From an uncultured Clostridia bacterium (GTDB taxonomy: Bacteria > Bacillota > Clostridia > Christensenellales > UBA1242): 6,789 nucleotides of DNA. The notes beneath the pieces are model-generated. The model was not told the origin of the DNA. It did no database searches and was given only the letters and a program-made list of their open reading frames with translations. The position numbers and the translations under genes were made by a program. Location of the stretch: contig CALCWV010000043.1 in the NCBI GenBank assembly GCA_937907645.1, positions 1 through 6,789 of the forward strand. Direction: 5' to 3'. Within the stretch, counting starts at the first letter, position 1; each line of letters begins with the position of its first letter. Shown in pieces: positions 1 through 4,936 of the stretch.

Positions 1-237
1 CGCTAAGATTTTTCCGAGCTTCGTTTCAATATTGTTTACGCCTTCAGTGAGGTTGTAAAGATTACGCTGATAGACATTTTCAAGTTGAGTGCTATATGTA
101 TTAGTTGTTGATTGTGTAATCCCATATGCGATTCCAAGGCCGATTGTTGAAAGCCCTAAGATTCCTGTTGCAACAGAAAGTCCAACAATAGTTCTACTTT
201 TTCTATGTTCATTTTTTACTTTTTTAGTTTTTTCCAT
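1..237 (-). CDS. ypeB: Germination protein YpeB, N-terminal part (3' end outside window)
   Basis: The first 79 codons are visible and read without a stop to the window edge. YpeB is a membrane-anchored spore protein that accompanies the cortex-lytic enzyme SleB: in Bacillus each protein is needed for the other's stability in the dormant spore, and YpeB is thought to hold SleB in check. What is seen: a basic N-terminus (MEKTKKVKNEHRKSR), one hydrophobic membrane segment at about residues 16-40, then the start of the extracytoplasmic helical region, with YQRNLYNLTEGVNNIETKLG (residues 56-75) resembling the YQRAFHDLTYQVD-type motif of known YpeB. The start is fixed by an AGGAGG site at 243-248, five bases from the ATG, which overlaps the sleB stop codon. 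Position directly after sleB is the classic sleB-ypeB order. The C-terminal PepSY-type repeats expected of the family are not in the window. Confidence 0.88.
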   Translation of the reverse strand, partial: MEKTKKVKNEHRKSRTIVGLSVATGILGLSTIGLGIAYGITQSTTNTYSTQLENVYQRNLYNLTEGVNNIETKLGKILA

Positions 238-246
238 ACTTCCCTC

Positions 247-939
247 CTATATTGCGAACACGTGCTTTCCAATCGTGACGACTGTTTTTCGACTAAATAT
301 CCATTTGCTCGTTGCTGTGCTTGCGTTATAGTAGTAAAGACAACCATATGTAGGATCCCAGCCATTCAAAGCGTCCTGCGCTGCAGAATAAGCTGTTGAG
401 TTTGGCTCTAAGTTGATCTGTCCGTCAGATACTGCTGTGAATGCATATGGCTGATAGATAACTCCTGAAACTGTATTTGGGAAACTTGGACTCTTGACAC
501 GATTCAAGATAACTGCCGCAACCGCAACTTGCCCTTGATAAGGTTCTCCCCTCGATTCAGCATAAACACACTTTGCAAGAAGATAAAGATCTGAGCTCGT
601 AGCTTTGCCCGTTTGTGATCCCCTAATCGTCATGCCTAAAGCTCGGGCTGTGTTTTTGCCCACAATCCCGTCTACAGTGAGTCCGTTTTTCTTTTGGAAC
701 AATCTCACAGCTTGCTTTGTTTTAGATCCATAGATGCCGTCTACTGAGCCTTTGTAATATCCCCAGTTTTTCAATTTCTTTTGTACAGTCTTAGTTTCGC
801 TGGTCGTTAGCGTTTCAGTTACATTCGTCTCCACGATCCCAGTTTCCGCCTTTGCACACGTTTGATATGTAGCTCCTCCAAGTAAGGATGAAAGCAATAT
901 CATCATCGATGCACTTGCACCAAGTAAAGTTTTTTTCAT
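247..939 (-). CDS. sleB: Spore cortex-lytic enzyme SleB
   Basis: A 230-residue germination enzyme of the SleB family, lytic transglycosylases that cut muramic-delta-lactam-containing cortex peptidoglycan. Seen in order: a signal peptide with hydrophobic core at about residues 4-24 and a likely signal peptidase I site after AKA (29-31); a Thr/Glu-rich linker (32-48); a PG_binding_1 domain at about 48-102 (GYYKGSVDGIYGSKTKQAV, then LTVDGIVGKNTARAL); and a C-terminal Hydrolase_2 domain at about 116-230. The CVYAESRGEPYQGQVAVAAV motif carries the expected catalytic Glu128. The signal peptide plus binding domain distinguish SleB from CwlJ. The reading frame is open upstream to 1056, but the start at 939 is preferred because a signal peptide begins there and GGAGGG lies four to five bases upstream. 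It overlaps the end of spoIIR by ATGA, and ypeB follows after 9 bases. I see no clear sigma-G promoter of its own, so expression probably depends at least partly on the spoIIR transcript. Confidence 0.93.
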   Translation of the reverse strand: MKKTLLGASASMMILLSSLLGGATYQTCAKAETGIVETNVTETLTTSETKTVQKKLKNWGYYKGSVDGIYGSKTKQAVRLFQKKNGLTVDGIVGKNTARALGMTIRGSQTGKATSSDLYLLAKCVYAESRGEPYQGQVAVAAVILNRVKSPSFPNTVSGVIYQPYAFTAVSDGQINLEPNSTAYSAAQDALNGWDPTYGCLYYYNASTATSKWIFSRKTVVTIGKHVFAI

Positions 940-1481
940 TTTCCCTCCGTTTTTCTTGTAACTGACCTTATTATTTCCCAAATTTTCGAAATATAAACAT
1001 AATTCGCGGAATTTTTTGTGTTTGTGAAGCAAAATGCTGGATATATTACACACCACCAGTTATTTCCATTTCCTGAGCCAAGAGCTAAAATAAGAGCGTC
1101 ATAATATCCACTGTCAAGTGTCAGTTCTTCATAAGTTCTTGTAGGAAAATATTCATTTGAAATATATGCTTTGGAAGTATATGAAAAGCCCTCGCTTTTA
1201 AGCACTTCATTCGCAACTTTCTCAATATATGCAAGGTTTTGAGTTAAAACTTTTTCGGCTTCGTCTTTTGTTTCTATTTCTGAAAGGACAGGAATAAGCG
1301 CTTCCACAACAGCATCTCTGACAATATATTTTACAGCCTGATCCTCACTTGAATTTGAGTTTGCACGGATGTGAACACGCAAATAGTCTGTGTTCTCTTG
1401 AGATGAAGGAGGGGTTAAGCCAACGATAGCAAAAACTACGCCAAGAACGACAATGCAGATTGCAGAAAGTATGTATTTCAT
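936..1481 (-). CDS. spoIIR: Stage II sporulation protein R (SpoIIR)
   Basis: SpoIIR is made in the forespore under sigma-F and exported to the intermembrane space. There it activates the SpoIIGA protease, which processes pro-sigma-E in the mother cell. The 181-residue product has an N-terminal hydrophobic segment (about 4-22, signal peptide or anchor) followed by the family signatures: LRVHIRANSNSSEDQAVKYI (34-53, corresponding to the usual RxHVIANSDSxxDQ pattern), VRDAV (54-58), FPTRTYEELTLDSGYYDAL (112-130) and NNWWCVIYPAFCF (140-152) with the conserved WWC. The ATG at 1479-1481 is chosen because a full AAGGAGG lies nine bases upstream; a further 17 in-frame codons exist upstream but have no site. 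That Shine-Dalgarno sequence is also the 3' arm of a terminator-like hairpin. It lies 87 bases after sipL, and its stop overlaps the sleB start. A spoIIR gene close to sipL also occurs in Clostridioides difficile, as I recall it. Confidence 0.95.
   Translation of the reverse strand: MKYILSAICIVVLGVVFAIVGLTPPSSQENTDYLRVHIRANSNSSEDQAVKYIVRDAVVEALIPVLSEIETKDEAEKVLTQNLAYIEKVANEVLKSEGFSYTSKAYISNEYFPTRTYEELTLDSGYYDALILALGSGNGNNWWCVIYPAFCFTNTKNSANYVYISKIWEIIRSVTRKTEGK
943..948 (-). promoter_or_regulatory. Ribosome binding site that sets the sleB start
   Basis: GGAGGG on the minus strand, ending three bases before the ATG at 937-939. It lies inside the last codons of spoIIR and supports the shorter sleB start over the upstream in-frame ATG near 1056, which would add 39 residues ahead of an otherwise normal signal peptide. 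Confidence 0.8.
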
Positions 1482-1484
1482 ATA

Positions 1485-1515
1485 AAAAAACCTCCTTGTT
1501 TGAAGGAGATTTTTT
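1485..1515 (-). terminator. Terminator-like hairpin containing the spoIIR Shine-Dalgarno
   Basis: On the minus strand, CTCCTT (1503-1508) pairs with AAGGAG (1492-1497) around the 5-base loop CAAAC. A T-G wobble and an A6/T6 run extend the stem outward to about 13 pairs, and seven T residues follow the core stem (1484-1490). The shape is that of an intrinsic terminator for sipL, placed about 50 bases after its stop. The core stem is only moderately strong (6 pairs, mixed GC). The AAGGAGG of spoIIR is the 3' arm, so any readthrough RNA carrying both arms would hide the ribosome binding site. It could be a terminator, an RBS-occluding structure, or both; the pairing is seen, the function is inferred. 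Confidence 0.6.
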
Positions 1516-1539
1516 ACTGAAAATTGATACATTATTCAA
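1509..1539 (-). promoter_or_regulatory. Candidate spoIIR-sleB-ypeB promoter (sigma-F-like or sigma-A-like)
   Basis: Two overlapping readings fit. As a sigma-A-type promoter: TTGAAT (1534-1539), 17-base spacer, TAAAAA (1511-1516), four of six matches at each element. As a sigma-F/G-type promoter: GAATA (1533-1537), 14-base spacer, AGTAAAAAAT (1509-1518), an imperfect match to the GG-starting, A-rich sigma-F -10 region. SpoIIR is a known sigma-F target in Bacillus, which makes a forespore promoter here likely a priori, but the motif match is weak. Either reading puts the start site near 1500-1504, within the loop region of the adjacent hairpin. Confidence 0.3.
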
Positions 1540-1568
1540 TAGTTGAGGAGTAAAAACTATGAATATGC

Positions 1569-3086
1569 TCACTTTTTGTTGTTTTGATAAAATAGGATTA
1601 TTTCCTTGTCCTCAGTTAGAGGAAATTCAATGTCTGGATTCTGAGTTGCAACTAATGACTCCTTAACTTTCTTGTATTTAGCGATATCCCAAAGAGTTTG
1701 CCCTTCTTTGCCAAATACGATTTCCATTGCATAATCACGCTCAGGGATTTCGTCGCTAAGATTTGCTTCAGAGATCACAGCGGACACCTCATCTTCACTC
1801 ATTGTAATTGTTGCCTTAACTTTTGCGTCATAGAACAACTCTCTGCCCTTCTTAACAACAACGTCAACGTCTGCAATAACGGCTGTAGTTGTAACTTCAG
1901 CATTTTCTGGAAGATTTGTTCTATCTGAAAGGACGAAAGGAATTTCGATTTCTACTGCATTTAATGAAGACTCTTCGTCGTTAAGATAAACTACTGTTGT
2001 GCGAGCAATTCCTTCTAGTTTAACGAAGTCGTCATCTTGATACGTGTTTAAGATTTCAACAGAGTTTCCGCCACTGAATAGAATTTTGTCCACACGAGGT
2101 TTATCGTCTTCGATTACAAGATTTCCTTCAATTTTCCCTTCTACAACTTCGCTTGGAAGATTTTTTGTCATTGAGAAGCTTTCTGTTGTTACTCCAATTT
2201 CGTTCTTTGTGCTATATAGATCTGCAACAACCTCAATATCTACCTCATTGTAAACAAGCGCACAGATATCAACTGGAACGGAGATTTGCACTCTTGCGCC
2301 CTTTTCGTCATTGTCAACCACCGCTTTAACGTCGCTGTACTTAACAAACGCAAAGGCCTCTGCTGTACTCTCCCTGCTTGTTCCCTCAATTTCAATTTCC
2401 TCTCTGAAATTCTCAAAAACATAGGCACTTTCAAACTTGTCGTTTTCTGTTAAATAGAGAACTCTGCTAACAATTTCGCCTGAAACAGCAACATAGTTTA
2501 AACCTGGTTCAACATCTTTAACTGACGCTTGACACTCGCAAAGAAGAAGTTTTTTGATAGGTTCCCTTGTTGTAAGTGGGATGTCCGCACAAATAGATGA
2601 ACATCTATCTCCGATGAGATGAACGACCTTCATATCCTCTTTTTTAACTGAAACATCCTCGTCGTTTGATGTGATAGATTTTACTTCTTGATTTGTTACA
2701 ACAAAGCCCATTTGTTCCAAAGTATATGTGATTGTAACATTGCCATTTGCAACTTTATCGACCTTATAGTCTTTCACTCTAACACGGATGATTGGCTTTT
2801 GACCAACTGCTATGCTGTTATCCTCAAACTTTGATGAAAAAGTACAAGATGTGTGAGTTGATCCAACTTCTCCACCCTCTAACATATAGATAATGCATGT
2901 TTCGATTACCCCTGTATAATTTACACTCCCCGCAAGGACTTCATTTGTGCCAACAGAAACATCTGTTGAAATAGTGAAGATCTTTTCGACCTCACCTTCT
3001 ACTGGGACGCTACACTCTACAGTGACCTCCCCTTGGGGCAATCTGTACTTTTTTGCCACCTGAAAATTATTTGATTCAAAAGCCAT
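1569..3086 (-). CDS. sipL: SPOCS (DUF3794) and LysM protein, SipL-like spore coat assembly factor
   Basis: A 505-residue protein with no signal peptide or membrane segment, consistent with a mother-cell cytoplasmic protein. Seen: a short N-terminal segment, then three beta-rich regions that fit SPOCS/DUF3794 repeats (roughly 25-135, 160-295 and 325-440), rich in alternating hydrophobic/charged strands, and a C-terminal LysM domain at about 455-499 (GQTLWDIAKYKKVKESLVA, then NPDIEFPL, ending EIILF). This architecture and length match SipL of C. difficile, which binds the coat morphogen SpoIVA through its LysM domain and tethers the coat to the forespore. The start at 3084-3086 follows AGAGGAGG; an in-frame TTG at 3128 would add 14 residues but has no site. 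It is divergent from veg and precedes spoIIR on the same strand. Other SPOCS-LysM paralogues of unknown role exist in Clostridia, so the family is certain and the SipL role probable. Confidence 0.85.
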   Translation of the reverse strand: MAFESNNFQVAKKYRLPQGEVTVECSVPVEGEVEKIFTISTDVSVGTNEVLAGSVNYTGVIETCIIYMLEGGEVGSTHTSCTFSSKFEDNSIAVGQKPIIRVRVKDYKVDKVANGNVTITYTLEQMGFVVTNQEVKSITSNDEDVSVKKEDMKVVHLIGDRCSSICADIPLTTREPIKKLLLCECQASVKDVEPGLNYVAVSGEIVSRVLYLTENDKFESAYVFENFREEIEIEGTSRESTAEAFAFVKYSDVKAVVDNDEKGARVQISVPVDICALVYNEVDIEVVADLYSTKNEIGVTTESFSMTKNLPSEVVEGKIEGNLVIEDDKPRVDKILFSGGNSVEILNTYQDDDFVKLEGIARTTVVYLNDEESSLNAVEIEIPFVLSDRTNLPENAEVTTTAVIADVDVVVKKGRELFYDAKVKATITMSEDEVSAVISEANLSDEIPERDYAMEIVFGKEGQTLWDIAKYKKVKESLVATQNPDIEFPLTEDKEIILFYQNNKK

Positions 3087-3090
3087 ATTT

Positions 3091-3098
3091 CCTCCTCT
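3091..3098 (-). promoter_or_regulatory. Ribosome binding site that sets the sipL start
   Basis: AGAGGAGG ends four bases before the ATG at 3084-3086. It lies within the 14-codon in-frame extension to the TTG at 3128, so the extension is more likely 5' untranslated sequence. Confidence 0.8.
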
Positions 3099-3110
3099 AA
3101 CTTCGATATC

Positions 3111-3138
3111 GTTATATTCTATTTTCAAAATCAGACAA
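3111..3138 (-). promoter_or_regulatory. Candidate sipL promoter
   Basis: TTGTCT (3133-3138), a 16-base spacer and TATAAC (3111-3116) give a sigma-A-like promoter with four of six and five of six consensus matches. Transcription would start near 3104, leaving a leader of about 18 bases that holds the ribosome binding site. SipL is under sigma-E control in C. difficile, but I find no convincing sigma-E element here; a CATACTT at about 3139-3145 has no matching upstream partner. The remaining part of the divergent gap (3139-3201) is AT-rich, and I see no convincing consensus promoter for veg in it. Confidence 0.4.
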
Positions 3139-3201
3139 GTATGACAAAATGTTTAAAAAAGTAAAACATGGCAATAAGTATTAAATAATATAGGAGATAT
3201 A

Positions 3202-3429
3202 ATGAAAAGATCTAATTTAAACCTCGCAGATGTTAAGAATAACGTAAAGAATCTCAAAGGAGAGTCAGTTTGGCTGGCGATCAATCGCGGGCGAAAAAAA
3301 ATAGAAAAGGTGTCCGCGACCATTAAGGACATATATCCCAGTGTGTTTACAATAACAACTAATGGTTCGCTTCAAACCTTTTCATATTTTGATATAATGT
3401 GTGGGAATGTTAAAATTTTACAATCCTAA
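3202..3429 (+). CDS. veg: Veg family protein
   Basis: A 75-residue member of the small Veg family (86 residues in Bacillus subtilis), widespread in Firmicutes. In B. subtilis Veg promotes biofilm matrix gene expression by antagonising the repressor SinR; the biochemical mechanism is poorly known. Family features seen: an N-terminal helix (LADVKNNVKNLKGESVWLAI), the basic NRGRKKIEK stretch at residues 29-37, the IYPSVFTI core at 44-51 and SYFDIMCGNVKIL at the C-terminus, equivalent to the usual SYSYxDVLTxxV ending. The fold is expected to be a small Sm-like beta barrel. AGGAG at 3192-3196 lies five bases before the ATG. It is the only plus-strand gene. The last four bases overlap the rpe stop, so there is no room for a dedicated terminator outside coding sequence. 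B. subtilis veg is driven by a very strong sigma-A promoter, but no equivalent is obvious here. Confidence 0.9.
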   Translation: MKRSNLNLADVKNNVKNLKGESVWLAINRGRKKIEKVSATIKDIYPSVFTITTNGSLQTFSYFDIMCGNVKILQS

Positions 3430-4088
3430 CCTCTAAGGCTATTTATAACTTCCTCTCGATTGCTTGCTTTATAAACGCAGCTTCCACTAACTAAAATGTC
3501 TACGCCAAGATTTGTGAGCAACTTGGCGTTTTCTGTGTTTACCCCACCGTCAACTTCAATCTTGAAATTAAGCTGATTTTCCTTTCTGAAAGCATCGATC
3601 TCTTTGATTTTTGGATAAGCATAATTGCCAAATTTTTGTCCACTCGCCCCCGGAGTTACTGACATAACAAGCACAACATCCACGTCATAGCAATATGGTT
3701 TAATTTCTTTAAAGGATGTTTCCGGCTTTAGACTAATTCCGGCTAAAACATTGTGGTCTTTGATGTATTTTATCGTTTCAACAAGCTTGTTTTTGTCTTC
3801 AAACGCTTCATAGTGCACAGTGATAATGTTTGCACCAGCTTCAATGTATTTTTTAATATCATCCCTTGGTTCACTGACCATAAGGTGAACATCGAGTGGC
3901 AAAAGACAGTTAGCATTGATGGTCTTTATTAAATTGTAATCAAAAGTTGTCTTTGGAACGAACTTCCCGTCCATGACATCGCAGTGCAAAAAGTCTGTCA
4001 ATCCCTGGAGTGACTTGGCATATTCAACGATATCTTGATAGGACAGAATCGGATCTGTTGAAACAGAAATATATGTGTACTTTTTCAT
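3426..4088 (-). CDS. rpe: Ribulose-phosphate 3-epimerase
   Basis: A 220-residue TIM-barrel enzyme, full length for the family, that interconverts D-ribulose 5-phosphate and D-xylulose 5-phosphate in the pentose phosphate pathway (cytoplasmic, divalent-metal dependent). Metal and catalytic positions are present: Ser10 in ISVS, His35 and Asp37 in LHCDVMDGKFVP, His68 in LPLDVHLM, and Asp180 in EVDGGVN. The phosphate-binding end SGSCVYKA also fits. Oddities: the phosphate/substrate loop reads MSVTPGASGQKF (142-153) instead of the common MxVxPGFGGQxF, and the N-terminal APSILS motif is replaced by SVSTDPILS. A related hexulose-phosphate epimerase specificity (AlsE-like) cannot be excluded, but the position after rsgA is the usual one for rpe in Firmicutes. 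The ATG overlaps the rsgA stop as ATGA, implying translational coupling. The stop overlaps the convergent veg stop by four bases. Confidence 0.9.
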   Translation of the reverse strand: MKKYTYISVSTDPILSYQDIVEYAKSLQGLTDFLHCDVMDGKFVPKTTFDYNLIKTINANCLLPLDVHLMVSEPRDDIKKYIEAGANIITVHYEAFEDKNKLVETIKYIKDHNVLAGISLKPETSFKEIKPYCYDVDVVLVMSVTPGASGQKFGNYAYPKIKEIDAFRKENQLNFKIEVDGGVNTENAKLLTNLGVDILVSGSCVYKASNREEVINSLRG

Positions 4089-4936
4089 TTTTTACGCACC
4101 TTTTTTGTTAGTTCTTTTATTTCCAAAAACTTAAGATAGTTTTCATAACGCTCACGGCTAATTAAATTTGAGTTTGCAGCTGCAACAACTCCGCAATTGC
4201 TCGCATGCTTGTGCAAGCAAGATCTATATTTGCACTTGTCAATATATGGCAGAAAATCTGGATAATATTTCGCAATCTCGTTTGGCTCTAAGTTAATTAA
4301 ACTTTCGTCCAGCTTTGAGAATCCTGCCGTGTCGGCAATATATCCATTTTTTGTTTGATATAGCGTCACTGTTCGAGTCGTCTGCTTGCCTCGCTCAACT
4401 TTCTTTGCAAAGTCGCCAGTTTTTTCTAGCGTTTCCTTGAAAATGGAATTAATAAGTGAGGACTTGCCCACTGCGGATTGTCCCGCAAAAGCCGAAATCC
4501 CTTTAATACACTTCTCAAGCTCGGATGTGCTATTATTCAATGCAGATGTTTTAACTACTTTCAAAATTGGAGAATATATTTTCTCAATTTTGCTGTAAAA
4601 TTCATCTTGCCCCTCAATTTTATTCACACAAAGTATCGGATTTATCCCTTCTACAAAGCAGAATAATATGAGCTTGTCCACTAAATAGAGGTCTGGCAAA
4701 GGCTTTGGGGCGATTGTAATAATCATTGTGTCAAGATTTGCCATTGGCGGACGGATAAGAAGATTTTTCCTTGGAAGAATCTCCTCAATCACTGCCGCTT
4801 TTTTGTCAAAATTCACCTTGTCGCCAACGAATATTCCGTTTTGCTTTAATGTCCCTCTCGCAATACATATAACTTCCTGCGAACCAAACTTAACATGAAA
4901 TTTGTCCGCGTTTTTCTTAACTACTAATCCTCTCAT
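4085..4936 (-). CDS. rsgA: Ribosome small subunit-dependent GTPase A (RsgA)
   Basis: A circularly permuted GTPase of 283 residues, normal length, that checks late maturation of the 30S ribosomal subunit and releases upon GTP hydrolysis. Domains seen: an N-terminal OB fold (about 1-65, beginning MRGLVVKKNADKFHV); a G domain in permuted order with G4 NKIE (105-108), G5 TSAL (130-133), G1 GQSAVGKSSLIN (152-163), G2 KQTTR (184-188) and G3 DTAGFS (202-207); and a C-terminal zinc-binding helical domain with Cys235, Cys240, His242 and Cys248 in the C-x4-C-x-H-x5-C pattern. Three G motifs depart slightly from the commonest forms (NKxD, GQSGVGKS, DTPG). ATGA overlaps join it both to the unknown gene upstream and to rpe downstream. 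I see no strong Shine-Dalgarno ahead of the start, so initiation probably depends on coupling to the upstream gene. Confidence 0.95.
   Translation of the reverse strand: MRGLVVKKNADKFHVKFGSQEVICIARGTLKQNGIFVGDKVNFDKKAAVIEEILPRKNLLIRPPMANLDTMIITIAPKPLPDLYLVDKLILFCFVEGINPILCVNKIEGQDEFYSKIEKIYSPILKVVKTSALNNSTSELEKCIKGISAFAGQSAVGKSSLINSIFKETLEKTGDFAKKVERGKQTTRTVTLYQTKNGYIADTAGFSKLDESLINLEPNEIAKYYPDFLPYIDKCKYRSCLHKHASNCGVVAAANSNLISRERYENYLKFLEIKELTKKVRKK

Noticed and set aside
89..399. Overlapping plus-strand open frames opposite ypeB and sleB
   Set aside because: They lie opposite well-supported genes, have no convincing ribosome binding sites and show compositions expected of antisense frames.
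1001..1018. Inverted repeat AATTC-GCG-GAATT followed by T residues on the plus strand
   Set aside because: Five AT-rich pairs within spoIIR coding sequence and on the strand without genes here; most likely chance.
940..1056. In-frame upstream extension of sleB starting near 1056
   Set aside because: It would overlap the conserved end of spoIIR by about 120 bases and place 39 residues before a normal signal peptide; the start at 939 has its own ribosome binding site.
3087..3128. In-frame TTG extension of sipL
   Set aside because: No ribosome binding site before the TTG, and the strong AGAGGAGG lies inside the extension directly before the ATG at 3086.
3141..3167. Possible veg promoter ATGACA with TAAAAC 15 bases downstream
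   Set aside because: Short spacer and poor -10 match; several equally weak alternatives exist in this AT-rich gap, so no veg promoter is called.
3294..3331. Possible minus-strand terminator inside veg: TGTCC/GGACA arms with an 11-base loop followed by T-rich sequence ending in T8
   Set aside because: Only five pairs with a long loop, and the T-run starts several bases after the stem; it is also explained by the Lys-rich codons of veg. Too weak to call as the rpe terminator.
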